Shown one piece after another: positions 27,919 to 36,390 of a stretch of 64,000 nt of DNA. A program made the position numbers and the translations under genes. The notes below the pieces were generated by a model. It was not told the DNA's origin. It searched no databases and worked only from the letters and a program-made list of their open reading frames with translations. The stretch is from Pseudomonas libanensis (GTDB lineage: Bacteria; Pseudomonadota; Gammaproteobacteria; Pseudomonadales; Pseudomonadaceae): the NCBI RefSeq assembly GCF_001439685.1, contig NZ_JYLH01000021.1, positions 1-64,000 on the forward strand, written 5' to 3'. Position 1 is the first letter of the stretch, and every line of letters starts with the position of its first letter.

Positions 27919-28869
27919 TTAAACCCGAGCGGAGACGGTCACCCAGTAACGGCTGCGGTAGGTCACAGCGACCGGCAATGATTGGGCCACCAATTTGAGT
28001 ACCTGATCGGTGTCATCCAGTTGGTAGGTGCCCGAGACCCGCAGCCCGGCCACCGCTTCGCCGCAACGCACCAGCCCATTGCGGTAACGGCCCAGTTCGG
28101 CGAGAAAGTCATCCAGGCGCATGTCGTGGGCGCTGATCACACCGTCACTCCAGGCCCAGGGGTCGAGGCCATTGGAGGGGGATGGGTGGACGCCGCTGCG
28201 GTTGAGCAGCACCTGTTCGCCGGGCTTGATCACTTGGCGTGCAGTGATGTCATGGCTGTCGGAAAATACCGCCACCGCTCCCTGTTGCACGGCCAACAAC
28301 GTGCCTGCCGGCTCTTCGCGCACCAGCAAGCGCGTGCCGAGGGCGCGCAGGTAACCGTCGCGGGTGTGCACCCAGAAGGGGCGCTGGTCGGCACCGGTAT
28401 TGATCAGCACTTCGCCCTGACGCAGGTCCACCAGCCGCCGTTCGGCGTTTAACGCGATATCGATGGCGCTGGCGCTGTTGAGCTGGACTTTGCTGCCATC
28501 GCCCAATGCCACCCAGCGCCGCTCACCGGTGGCGGTGCGATAGTCGGCCATAAACGCGGGCAGCGGTGTGTAGTCGCGGCCCAGCCAGGCCAAGCCAGCG
28601 GCGCCGGCACACAGCCCCAGCACCTTCAAGCCTTCACGCCGACTGATGCGTTGGCGCGCGCCATCGAGTGCATGGCGACTGACATGCGCCGGCAGGTGCT
28701 TGAAATCGTCATCCATGGCCGCCACCCGCTGCCAGGCCCGCTGATGTGCTGCGCTGCGCTGCAACCACTGCTCAAAGGCCGCGGTGCTGGCGTCGTCGGC
28801 GTTGTTGAAACGCAGCTTGATCATCCACTCGATGGCCTGGTCCACCAGGCGCGGGTCAGAGTTCGGCAT
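27919..28869 (-). CDS. FecR-family anti-sigma / signal-transducing protein
   Basis: A 316-residue inner-membrane protein. N-terminal DUF4880-type anti-sigma segment (LVDQAIEWMIKLRFNNAD), one membrane segment (about 85-100, GLCAGAAGLAWLG), then periplasmic FecR domain (RRWVALGDGSKVQLNSAS, LGTRLLVREEPAGT) and a C-terminal STN-like domain. It would relay the ligand-bound receptor signal to the sigma factor encoded upstream, which it overlaps by 14 nt. ATG at 28869 is preferred to an in-frame one at 28911, which lies deeper in the sigma gene. Confidence 0.88.
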   Translation of the reverse strand: MPNSDPRLVDQAIEWMIKLRFNNADDASTAAFEQWLQRSAAHQRAWQRVAAMDDDFKHLPAHVSRHALDGARQRISRREGLKVLGLCAGAAGLAWLGRDYTPLPAFMADYRTATGERRWVALGDGSKVQLNSASAIDIALNAERRLVDLRQGEVLINTGADQRPFWVHTRDGYLRALGTRLLVREEPAGTLLAVQQGAVAVFSDSHDITARQVIKPGEQVLLNRSGVHPSPSNGLDPWAWSDGVISAHDMRLDDFLAELGRYRNGLVRCGEAVAGLRVSGTYQLDDTDQVLKLVAQSLPVAVTYRSRYWVTVSARV

Positions 28870-29377
28870 AGCGCAACCGATAACAGGCGTGCAGCGCCTT
28901 GGACAGGTCACGTTCCACCGTGGCCCTGGATACGCCCAGGCGCAGGGCGATCTGCGGGCAGGTCAGGCCGTCCAGTTGTGCCAACAGGAAGGCCTCGCGC
29001 ACCCGCGGCTTGAGCTGGTCGAGCAAACGATCGATGCGCTCCAGGCTGTCGAGGATCAGCAAGCGGGTTTCTTCGCTCGGCACTTCGACTTGGGGGAAGT
29101 GCGCCAGGCTTTCCAGATAGGCGCGCTCCAGCTCGCGGCGCCGGTATTGGTCGATCATCAAGCTGCGCGCAATGCTGCTCAAATAAGCCCGCGGCTGCTG
29201 CAAGGTCTGGTGCTTGCGCGCGTTGAGCAGGCGCACGAAGGTTTCCTGCGCCAGGTCGGCGGCGTGTTCACGGCAGCCGGTGCGCCGGCTCAACCAGCCG
29301 CGCAGCCAGGAGTGGTGGGCCTGGTAAAGCTGGCCGATGGCGGCAGGGTCCAGAGGGTGATCGCTCGACATGGTCAT
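28856..29377 (-). CDS. FecI-like ECF sigma factor
   Basis: A 173-residue extracytoplasmic-function sigma factor. Region 2 (ADLAQETFVRLLNA, then RAYLSSIARSLMIDQYRR) and region 4 (LTCPQIALRLGVSRATVERDLSKAL helix-turn-helix) are both complete. An ATG two codons later (29371) is an equally good start. It should drive the FpvA-like receptor gene when the siderophore is bound. A Fur box lies 22-40 nt upstream, so the whole set is likely iron-repressed. Confidence 0.9.
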   Translation of the reverse strand: MTMSSDHPLDPAAIGQLYQAHHSWLRGWLSRRTGCREHAADLAQETFVRLLNARKHQTLQQPRAYLSSIARSLMIDQYRRRELERAYLESLAHFPQVEVPSEETRLLILDSLERIDRLLDQLKPRVREAFLLAQLDGLTCPQIALRLGVSRATVERDLSKALHACYRLRYAEL

Positions 29378-29398
29378 CCCGGCGCAGCAAACTTAATT

Positions 29399-29417
29399 GA
29401 TAATGTTTCGCATTCTA
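29399..29417 (-). promoter_or_regulatory. Fur box upstream of the FecI-like gene
   Basis: Read on the plus strand, GATAATGTTTCGCATTCTA matches 13 of 19 positions of the Fur consensus, with the first seven perfect. It overlaps the expected promoter of the sigma gene. Confidence 0.65.
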
Positions 29418-29539
29418 GACGTTGATCGTGGCATTCAGCAATCACCTGGTTTTCCGCGCAAGCAATGTATCCAGCACAATTTTTTGTGTGCCCTGCACTC
29501 GCCGATTAATCTGGGCTTTTCCAGGCGGACGGTTCACCC

Positions 29540-30169
29540 ATGATCAGCCTCGTCACTCTTGCGGTTTTTTCCGGCGCTGTTTTGCTGTTGCTGCTGTCAC
29601 CGGGGCCAAATATGGCGTTTGTGATCAGCCATGGTGTGACCCATGGCTGGCGCGGAGGCTGTGCGTCGGCCCTGGGCATCGCTGTGGCAGACCTGTTGCT
29701 GACGGCCTTGACTGTCATGGGGGTGACGGCATTGGTCGCCAGTTGGCCGCCAGCGTTTGACTTGATTCGTTACGCCGGTGTGATCTACCTGCTGTGGCTG
29801 GTGTTCAAGACCTTGCAGAAGCGCCCCGGCCCGGACACTGCGCACGTCGACCGCGTGGCCCTGGGCCGGGTATTTCTACAGGCCATGCTCAACAGTTTGC
29901 TCAATCCCAAGGCGCTGTTGTTTTTCATGGTGTTCCTGCCGCAGTTTGTGCAACCGGAGGCTGGGCCCATCGCCGTTCAATTAATGGTGCTGGGTGGCGT
30001 GCTGACGCTGATTGCAGGCGTGTTTCACGCGCTGCTGGGGATGTTTGGCGGTGCGCTCAGTCGCCTTTTCGCCAAGCGCTCAAAAAGCGCCTGGCTGCAG
30101 AAGTGGGGCCTGGCGACCGTGCTGATGGTGCTGGCTGTGCGTTTGGCGGTGATGTCTCGTCCTGCCTGA
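29540..30169 (+). CDS. LysE/RhtB-family amino acid exporter
   Basis: A 209-residue inner-membrane protein with six hydrophobic segments. The N-terminal LSPGPNMAFVISHGVTHGWRGG region carries the family signature (PGPN, then GxxxG), and NPKALLFFMVFLPQF lies near residue 120. Members export amino acids or derivatives such as lysine, threonine or homoserine lactone; the substrate cannot be told here. The gene is monocistronic, divergent from the sigma gene, and followed by REP-type repeats. Confidence 0.88.
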   Translation: MISLVTLAVFSGAVLLLLLSPGPNMAFVISHGVTHGWRGGCASALGIAVADLLLTALTVMGVTALVASWPPAFDLIRYAGVIYLLWLVFKTLQKRPGPDTAHVDRVALGRVFLQAMLNSLLNPKALLFFMVFLPQFVQPEAGPIAVQLMVLGGVLTLIAGVFHALLGMFGGALSRLFAKRSKSAWLQKWGLATVLMVLAVRLAVMSRPA

Positions 30170-30181
30170 AGACACGCTGGA

Positions 30182-30347
30182 TGTGGCGAGGGAGCTTGCT
30201 CCCGTGACGGCCCGACAGCCGATGCTCATCTACCTGACACCCCACGATCCAACTGTGGGAGCGGGCTTGCTCGCGAAGGCGGCCTGACAGCCGACACAGT
30301 TATACCGAGTACATATCCATTCCTGCGGTAACGGATATGTACTCGGT
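30182..30347. repeat. Composite REP block with a 15-bp hairpin
   Basis: Two REP-like units (GGGAGCTTGCTCCC at about 30190; GGGAGCGGGCTTGCTCGCG at 30257) are followed by ACCGAGTACATATCC (30304-30318) and its exact complement (30333-30347) around a 14-nt loop. The block up to TAACGG is repeated almost unchanged at 59515-59741. Confidence 0.8.
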
Positions 30348-30684
30348 CTGATCCGGCATCTTGGTCGGCCCTGAAGCAGCCATCGGGAGCAAGCCCCTCC
30401 CACAGGTAAAGCGCCATACCAGGAGATGTGTAGATACTGATGCTGAGATAGCGGTGAATCAGCCAGACATCGGTGACTTCTTACAACGGACTAGGACTCA
30501 CCCTACAGTCGAGCACCGAGCCTGGCTTTTTCCCACAACCCTTTAAGGTTGCTGCTAGGAATGGTCATCACTAGTCTTCCCCAGTCGCTGCCAATTCAGC
30601 GACCGGACGTGAGAAATCCGAACTACTCCATTGGCGCAAAAGCGCTCACCGTATACAGTGCACGCGCTTTTCGGCTCGCTGTTA
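30348..30684. other. Non-coding stretch before the DUF6124 leader
   Basis: It holds a REP fragment (near 30384-30410). Further on is AAAAGCGC (30638-30645), which can pair with GCGCTTTT (30664-30671). Between these arms lies the near-perfect palindrome CACCGTATACAGTG (30647-30660), a possible operator. A 75-codon frame at 30549-30776 runs through the leader structure and looks accidental. Confidence 0.4.
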
Positions 30685-30762
30685 TGGCGGCTGTGCGCGG
30701 GCACGCTTCGGCGTGGCCAAGCTCCTGGGGTCTTGGTTTTCTCACTCCGCGTACAGCTGCCA
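30685..30762 (+). ncRNA. Three-way-junction leader RNA upstream of the DUF6124 gene
   Basis: The sequence folds on inspection into a closed three-way junction. P1 is 16 bp (30685-30700 with 30747-30762, two G.U pairs). P2 is CACGC-TTCG-GCGTG (30702-30715), capped by a UUCG tetraloop. P3 is CCAAG/CTTGG (30717-30721 with 30732-30736) with a 10-nt loop. It ends 55 nt before the DUF6124 start, so it is probably a cis-acting leader. I believe similar elements precede relatives of this gene in other pseudomonads, but that is memory and was not checked. Confidence 0.55.
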
Positions 30763-30817
30763 CCTTCAGTTCGTGAGAAAAACTCGGTGGTAGTCCATTA
30801 CTCTCAGGAACTACACC

Positions 30818-31072
30818 ATGATCAAAGACAGCCCCAATCCTCCTTCAGATTCAAACCTGCTCTTCACCCTCCATCCCAACCTCGACACCGAAACCCTGCT
30901 GGTCAATGCCTCCCAGGATCTGGACTCCATCAATGCCATAGCGGCGCACCTGGCCTTTGAGGTTGATGGTTCGCAACGCAGTGTGGTGCTGGGGATCTGC
31001 CGGATGGTGGAGGGCGTTCAGTTGCTGGTTGATCGGGTAGTAGAGGGAGGCGGCGAGACGCGAGCGCAGTAA
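30818..31072 (+). CDS. DUF6124 (formerly DUF3077-like) small protein
   Basis: An 84-residue soluble protein. The ATG follows CAGGAA by 7 nt. The start KDSPNPPSDSNLLFTLHPNL, the centre ETLLVNASQDLDSINAIAAHLAFE and the end SVVLGICRMVEGVQLLVD are the pattern of a small family abundant in Pseudomonas. No function is known. The structured leader in front and a REP hairpin behind make it a single transcription unit. Confidence 0.75.
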   Translation: MIKDSPNPPSDSNLLFTLHPNLDTETLLVNASQDLDSINAIAAHLAFEVDGSQRSVVLGICRMVEGVQLLVDRVVEGGGETRAQ

Positions 31073-31108
31073 CGGCGATGCCCGTCAGTTAAGAAGCAGC
31101 GCTGTACT

Positions 31109-31136
31109 GTGGCGGGGGAGCAAGCTCCCTCACCAC
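31109..31136. repeat. REP hairpin between convergent genes
   Basis: GTGGCGGGGGAGC pairs with GCTCCCTCACCAC (11 of 13 canonical, the rest G.U) around AA. It lies between the DUF6124 gene and the end of the isonitrile hydratase gene. Confidence 0.7.
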
Positions 31137-31146
31137 GGATGAACAT

Positions 31147-31827
31147 TCAACCCAACCGGGCAGCCGCCCGGGCCACAATCTCCCCACGCACTCTGCGCGA
31201 CTCCACCGTGCGCTTGCTGGCTTCCTCCAGCACATGCCTGGGCGCAGTCTCCGGGCTGCCTGAATCGAACGGCGGCGCCGGCGCATATTCGATCTGCAAC
31301 TGCACCAGTTGCGCCGCCGCCTCGCTGTACAACTCCGCCGCCAGGGTCAGGGCAAAGTCGATCCCGGCAGTGATCCCGCCGCCGGTCAGCAGATTGCCGT
31401 CACGTACTACACGCCCTTGTACCGGGATGGCACCGAGCGGCGCGAGCAGGTGGTGGTAGGCCCAATGGGTGGTTGCCCTGCGGCCGCGCAGCAAGCCCGC
31501 AGCTCCGAGCACCAGCGAGCCGGTGCATACCGAGGTCAGATAGCGCACGGTTTGCGCCTGGTCCTTGAGGAAGTCCAGGGTTTGCGGGTCTTCCATCAAC
31601 GCGCCCACGCCGGCGCCGCCGGGCACACACAGCACATCCAGGGCCGGGCAGTCGGCATAGGTCATGGTCGGTGTGAACACCAGGCCGGTGCTTGAAGTGA
31701 TCGGCGCCAGGTCTTTCCATACCAGGTGCAGCTTCACGTCGGGTAGTGAACCAAGCACGTCATAGGGGCCGGTAAGGTCCAGTTGCTGGATGCCGGGGAA
31801 CAACAGGAAACCGATGTGCAAGGTCAT
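31147..31827 (-). CDS. inhA: Isonitrile hydratase (DJ-1/PfpI superfamily)
   Basis: A 226-residue cytosolic enzyme predicted to hydrate isonitriles to N-formamides. It closely follows the InhA sequence I recall from P. putida N19-2: GFLLFPGIQQLDLTGPYDVL at the start, TSVCTGSLVLGAAG with the catalytic Cys101, and RATTHWAYHHLLAPLGAIP. The conserved acidic residue of the fold is in QQLDLTGP. It is divergent (90 nt) from a GlxA-type regulator with a related N-terminal domain, which probably controls it. Confidence 0.85.
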   Translation of the reverse strand: MTLHIGFLLFPGIQQLDLTGPYDVLGSLPDVKLHLVWKDLAPITSSTGLVFTPTMTYADCPALDVLCVPGGAGVGALMEDPQTLDFLKDQAQTVRYLTSVCTGSLVLGAAGLLRGRRATTHWAYHHLLAPLGAIPVQGRVVRDGNLLTGGGITAGIDFALTLAAELYSEAAAQLVQLQIEYAPAPPFDSGSPETAPRHVLEEASKRTVESRRVRGEIVARAAARLG

Positions 31828-31917
31828 GAATCAAGCTCCGATTAAAGGGTGGACGACCTCACTGTAGAAGCCTAGGCTTTGGCGCATACGCCATTAAGCC
31901 CACGAATCACGCCAATC

Positions 31918-32886
31918 ATGCCCAGAATCATCTACGTACTCGCCTTTGATAATGCCCAGGTGCTCGATGTGACCGGGCCGCTGCAAGTGTTCGCGTCGGC
32001 CAATGACCTGGCGCGCCAGCGTGGCTTGCCGTTGCCCTATGCGGCGAGTGTGATTGCAGCGCAGGCTGGGCCGGTGATGACGTCTGCCGGGTTGGCCTTA
32101 CTGGCCGAGCCGCTGCCCGCGATCGACACACCGTGTGACACGCTGGTGATCGCCGGAGGTTGGGGCGTGTACGGAGCTGCCGAAGACCCGGCGCTGGTGC
32201 ACTGGGTGCGGGGAAAATCCCGGCACTCCCGGCGCATGGCTTCGGTCTGCACCGGGGCCTTTCTGCTGGCCGCCAGTGGTTTGCTCGATGGTTGCCGCGT
32301 GGCCACGCACTGGACGCGCTGTGAAGAACTGGCGCGCAAGTATCCGGCGCTGACGGTGGAGGCCAATCCGATTTTCATCCAGCAGGGCGCGGTGTGGACC
32401 TCGGCCGGTGTGACCGCCGGGATCGACCTGTGCCTGGCCCTGGTGGAAGAGGATTTGGGGGGTGCCTTCGCCCTGGAAGTGGCGCGCCACCTGGTGGTGT
32501 TCCTCAAGCGCCCAGGCGGTCAGTCGCAATTTAGCGTGACGTTATCCCTGCAAAAGAGCGACAGCCGCTTTGCCGAATTGCACGCCTGGATCGCCGAACA
32601 CCTGACACTGGATCTGAACATCGCCACCCTGGCGGCGCAGGCCGGCATGAGCGAACGTAGCTTTGTGCGCCACTACCGCGCCGACACCGGCCAGACCCCG
32701 GCGCGCGCCGTCGAACTGATCCGTATCGAAAGCGCACGCCGGCAGTTGGCAGACAGCACCACCCCGATCAAGCGCATCGCCCTGCAATGCGGCTTTGGCT
32801 GTGAAGAGACATTGCGCCGCAGCTTCCTGCGCGCCCTGTCGGTGACGCCCCAGGCTTATCGGGAGCGTTTTTCAGCGCTGCAGTAA
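31918..32886 (+). CDS. GlxA-family transcriptional regulator (DJ-1/PfpI + AraC domains)
   Basis: A 322-residue regulator: N-terminal DJ-1/PfpI-like domain (VLAFDNAQVLDVTGPLQVFA, MASVCTGAFLLAASGLL) and C-terminal AraC-type double helix-turn-helix (LDLNIATLAAQAGMSERSF, then TPIKRIALQCGFGCEETLRRSF). The N-terminal domain keeps the nucleophile-elbow Cys but acts here as a sensor. ATG at 31918 removes a 13-residue extension lacking homology. Its last 15 nt overlap the end of the convergent hydrolase gene. Confidence 0.88.
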   Translation: MPRIIYVLAFDNAQVLDVTGPLQVFASANDLARQRGLPLPYAASVIAAQAGPVMTSAGLALLAEPLPAIDTPCDTLVIAGGWGVYGAAEDPALVHWVRGKSRHSRRMASVCTGAFLLAASGLLDGCRVATHWTRCEELARKYPALTVEANPIFIQQGAVWTSAGVTAGIDLCLALVEEDLGGAFALEVARHLVVFLKRPGGQSQFSVTLSLQKSDSRFAELHAWIAEHLTLDLNIATLAAQAGMSERSFVRHYRADTGQTPARAVELIRIESARRQLADSTTPIKRIALQCGFGCEETLRRSFLRALSVTPQAYRERFSALQ

Positions 32887-33783
32887 TTCCAGCAAGGCAT
32901 CCAGCGTGACCTTTGGCGCTTCCTGGAAAACATTATGGCCCACGCCAGGCAACACGTGCCTTCGATAAAAACCGCTGAAGTGCTCCACATCCTCATCTTC
33001 TTGAGAGGGCGGGCCGACGCCATCGTCGGCACCGCACAATGAAATGCTCGGCACCGAGATCACCGGTTGCGGCACCAATGCCTGCTCGATGAATTCCAAT
33101 GCGCGATCGCCCGGCGCATACATGAATCGATGGCGATAGGAGTGAATCACCACCGCGACAAAATCCGGGTTATCAAACGATGGCGCGGTATTGCCGTACA
33201 GGCTTGGGCCTTCACGCCACGTCGGTGACCAGAGCCGCCATAACAATTCGCAGAGTTCACGGCGGTTGGCGGTCAAACCGTCGACCCCGCGCTGGGTGTG
33301 AAAGTAATACTGGTACCACAAACGATGCTCAGTTTGCGCAGCCCGAGGCGTGAGCGACTTGGCGATGTCCTGGATGTTGTAGCCATCGCCGGTCACCAGC
33401 CCGCGCACCCGTTCCGGCCACAGCGCCGCGACAATACACGCGGCGCGCCCACCCCAGTCAAACCCTGCGAGAGTAGCCTGGGATATTGCCAGGGCATCCA
33501 TGAAATCCAGCAGGTCCTTGGCCAGCGCCGCCTGTTGGCCGGAGCGCATCACTTGATCGTTGATAAACCGCGTCGGGCCATAACCGCGCAGATACGGCAC
33601 CAACACCCGATAACCACGCTCGGCCAGCGTTGGCGCGATCTCATCGTAGCCGCGTGGGTCGTAGGGGAAGCCATGTAGCAGGATCACCGGCTCGCCTGCG
33701 ACGGGGCCATGGGTCTCGTAAGCTACATCCAGCATGGAGGTGCGCACATAGAGCAATGGGGCAGGGGCGTTCAGGGTTGCCAT
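32872..33783 (-). CDS. Alpha/beta hydrolase, epoxide hydrolase/dehalogenase-like
   Basis: A 303-residue cytosolic alpha/beta hydrolase. The oxyanion-hole motif HGFPYDPRGYDE, the nucleophile elbow GFDWGG (Asp, as in epoxide hydrolases and haloalkane dehalogenases, not Ser), an acidic residue in LCGADDGV and the histidine in GVGHNV give a complete triad. It is the last gene of a three-gene overlapping operon with SDR and GH15 genes; its start lies 13 nt inside GH15. The substrate is unknown. Confidence 0.85.
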   Translation of the reverse strand: MATLNAPAPLLYVRTSMLDVAYETHGPVAGEPVILLHGFPYDPRGYDEIAPTLAERGYRVLVPYLRGYGPTRFINDQVMRSGQQAALAKDLLDFMDALAISQATLAGFDWGGRAACIVAALWPERVRGLVTGDGYNIQDIAKSLTPRAAQTEHRLWYQYYFHTQRGVDGLTANRRELCELLWRLWSPTWREGPSLYGNTAPSFDNPDFVAVVIHSYRHRFMYAPGDRALEFIEQALVPQPVISVPSISLCGADDGVGPPSQEDEDVEHFSGFYRRHVLPGVGHNVFQEAPKVTLDALLELLQR

Positions 33784-35603
33784 ACGGTCTTCTCCCCGCT
33801 GAGCTTGCGGTCCAGGAAGGTCGCCGCACTGATCAACGCCAAATGGCTCAAGGCCTGGGGCGTATTGCCCAGGTGTCGGGCCTGGCTGTCGAACTCTTCG
33901 GCGTATAACCCCAGCGGGTTGGCGTAACGCAGCAACTGTTCAAATTCCAGATGGGCTTTTTCCACTTGGCCGGCGCGAGCCAGGCACTCGACGTACCAGA
34001 ACGAGCAGGCGGCAAATGCGCCTTCAGTGCCTTGCAGCCCATCGATCTGGCTGTCGTCGTTGCGATAACGGTAGACCATGCCGTCGCGCACCAGGCTTTT
34101 CTGGATGGCTTCCAATGTCGACAGCCAGCGCGGGTCAGTGGCTGCGACGAAACGCACCAGCGGCATCAACAGCATCGAACCGTCCAGTGCAGTGCTGCCG
34201 ATATGCTGCACAAAATGCCCGCGCTCTTCGTTCCAGAAGTTGCTCCAGATGTCGGCGTAGATCGCCTGGCGCGTCTGGTCCCAACGGGCGAACGGTGCTG
34301 GCAGTGAACGTTTGGACGCCAGGCGAATGGCGCGATCCACGGCCACCCAACACATCAGGCGCGAATGCAGGAAGTGGTGCTGCTCGCCGCGCATTTCCCA
34401 GATGCCCACGTCCTTGCGGTTCCAGATCTCACACACTTGGTCGACCACTTCCACCGTGTGTTTCCAGCCTTCGTGGGAGATGGCTTCGCCGTATTTGTTG
34501 ACCAGGTACACCGCGTCCATCAGTTCGCCGTAGATATCCAGTTGGATCTGGTCGAACGCTTCATTGCCCACACGCACCGGTTGGGCGCCGCCGTGGCCGC
34601 TCAGATGGTCAAGTGCGGTTTCCGGCAGTTCCTGGCGACCGTCGATGCCGTAGAGGATGTTGATTTTGGTCGGCTGCCCGCAGCAGTCGCTGACCCGGCC
34701 CCTGAGCCAACGCATATAGGCATTGGCTTCCTCTACAAAGCCCAGGCGCATGAACGCGTAGACAGTGAACGAGGCGTCGCGGACCCAGGTGTAGCGGTAA
34801 TCCCAATTGCGTTCGCCGCCGGGGGTTTCCGGCAGGCCGAAGGTAGCGGCGGCGATGATTGCGCCGTGCTTGCGCGAGGTCAAAAGCTTCAACGCCAAGG
34901 CCGAGCGGTTGACCATTTCGCGCCAGCGCCCACGGTAATTGGACTGGGAGATCCAGCCGCGCCAGAACTTCAGGGTGCGCTCCAGGTACAGGTCGGTGCA
35001 GTCATTGACCACCCGTGGATCGTCCTGGCCGCCGAGCACGAATTCGGCGCCTTCGTCCTGGGCCAGGGTAAAGTGGGCTACGGCTGTATCTTCCTTGAGC
35101 GTCAGCGGGTGGCTGCCTACCAGGCGCAGGCCGGGCTGGCCGTCGGCGCTGAACAGCACACCGCTATTGCTGGCCGTGGCGTGGGTCTTGGCACGCGCAT
35201 AGTCGTGGCGCACGGCGCAGCGCAGGTGCAAGGTGGCTTGGCCGCTGACCACCCGTACCCGGCGAATCAGCAACGGCAGCTCGTCGACCTCTTCGCTGAC
35301 CGCCAGCAGGTCGGTGACTTCTACCACCGCCGCGTCGCTGAGCCAGCGGGTTTGCAGCACATTGGTGTCGGGCAGGTAGATCTGTTCGCGGCGGGCGTTG
35401 GGCAAGTCCGGGGTGAGCTGGAACGTGCCGGCCTCGGGCGTATCGAGCAGCGCACAGAAGATCGATGGGCTGTCGAATTCTGGCCAACAGAAAAAGTCGA
35501 TACTGCCCCGGTCGTTCACCAGCGCCGCGCTGCGCATATCGCCGATGATGCCGTGAGCGTCGATGGCGCTTTGGGGTTCGCTTTTCAAATCAACCATTGC
35601 CAT
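33771..35603 (-). CDS. Glycoside hydrolase family 15 protein (glucoamylase/trehalase-like)
   Basis: A 610-residue cytosolic protein. The N-terminal beta-sandwich starts with IIGDMRSAALVNDRGSIDFFCWPEFDSP (about 14-41), the standard opening of bacterial GH15 proteins. The (alpha/alpha)6 barrel contains NWDYRYTWVRDASFT and GIWEMRGEQHHFLHSRLMCWVA, the latter with the general-acid Glu. Members cleave alpha-glucosides such as trehalose or maltodextrins. A start two codons later is possible. It overlaps both neighbours, which implies co-translation. Confidence 0.88.
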   Translation of the reverse strand: MAMVDLKSEPQSAIDAHGIIGDMRSAALVNDRGSIDFFCWPEFDSPSIFCALLDTPEAGTFQLTPDLPNARREQIYLPDTNVLQTRWLSDAAVVEVTDLLAVSEEVDELPLLIRRVRVVSGQATLHLRCAVRHDYARAKTHATASNSGVLFSADGQPGLRLVGSHPLTLKEDTAVAHFTLAQDEGAEFVLGGQDDPRVVNDCTDLYLERTLKFWRGWISQSNYRGRWREMVNRSALALKLLTSRKHGAIIAAATFGLPETPGGERNWDYRYTWVRDASFTVYAFMRLGFVEEANAYMRWLRGRVSDCCGQPTKINILYGIDGRQELPETALDHLSGHGGAQPVRVGNEAFDQIQLDIYGELMDAVYLVNKYGEAISHEGWKHTVEVVDQVCEIWNRKDVGIWEMRGEQHHFLHSRLMCWVAVDRAIRLASKRSLPAPFARWDQTRQAIYADIWSNFWNEERGHFVQHIGSTALDGSMLLMPLVRFVAATDPRWLSTLEAIQKSLVRDGMVYRYRNDDSQIDGLQGTEGAFAACSFWYVECLARAGQVEKAHLEFEQLLRYANPLGLYAEEFDSQARHLGNTPQALSHLALISAATFLDRKLSGEKTVWQP

Positions 35604-36390
35604 TAAACTCCGGATAAAGACTCATGCCACCATCGATAAACAGCGTACTGCCGACGACATAATCCGACGCATCGCTGGCCAGCCAAACCACCGCATTGGC
35701 CACATCCTCCACATCACCCACGCGGCCGTAAGGAATCAATTTGAGCAATTCCTTTTCTGCGGCACCTTCGGTGGCTGCGCGGTTGATCGCCGTGCGAATG
35801 GCCCCCGGCGCGATGCCGTTGATGCGGATACGTTGTTCGCTGACTTCCTGGGCAAGGCTGCGCATCAGCATCTCCACACCGCCCTTGGACGCCGCATAGT
35901 TCACATGCCCGGCCCAGGGAATGAGTTGATGCACCGAGCTCATATGGATGATTTTGCCGGCGGCGCGGGACACGCCTTCGCGAATACCCTGACGATTGAA
36001 AATACGCACGGCCGCCCGGGCACAAAGGAATTGCCCGGTGAGGTTGACGCCGATCACGGTGTTCCAGTCCTCAAGGGTCATGTCGACCAGATTGGCGTCT
36101 TTTTGCAAGCCGGAGTTGGCCACCAGGATATCCAGGTGGCCGAAGGCGTCGAGCGTCTGGGCGAACAGGCGTTCGACGTCAGCTTCCTTGGACACATCGC
36201 CACCGATGGCAAGCGCCTGGCCACCGGCGGCATTGATCTGTGCGGCGAGGGCCTCGGCCGGTGCCGCCTGGGAATTGTAGTTGAGCACCACCGCCGCGCC
36301 CGCTGCGGCCAGGGCTTTGGCGGCACCGGCGCCAATGCCGGAACTGGCGCCGGTGACCAGGGCCACTTGTTGCTGCAAGGAAATCTGCAT
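35590..36390 (-). CDS. SDR-family oxidoreductase (glucose 1-dehydrogenase-like)
   Basis: A 266-residue short-chain dehydrogenase. Cofactor loop VTGASSGIGAGAAKAL, NSG in place of NAG (VANSGLQ), catalytic Ser in IIHMSSVHQL, and YxxxK in VNYAASKGGVEM are all present, ending in GSTLFIDGGMSLYPEF. The pattern is that of glucose 1-dehydrogenases. First gene of the SDR-GH15-hydrolase operon, overlapping GH15 by 14 nt, so a joint role in glucose or trehalose handling under stress is plausible but inferred. Confidence 0.88.
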   Translation of the reverse strand: MQISLQQQVALVTGASSGIGAGAAKALAAAGAAVVLNYNSQAAPAEALAAQINAAGGQALAIGGDVSKEADVERLFAQTLDAFGHLDILVANSGLQKDANLVDMTLEDWNTVIGVNLTGQFLCARAAVRIFNRQGIREGVSRAAGKIIHMSSVHQLIPWAGHVNYAASKGGVEMLMRSLAQEVSEQRIRINGIAPGAIRTAINRAATEGAAEKELLKLIPYGRVGDVEDVANAVVWLASDASDYVVGSTLFIDGGMSLYPEFNGNG

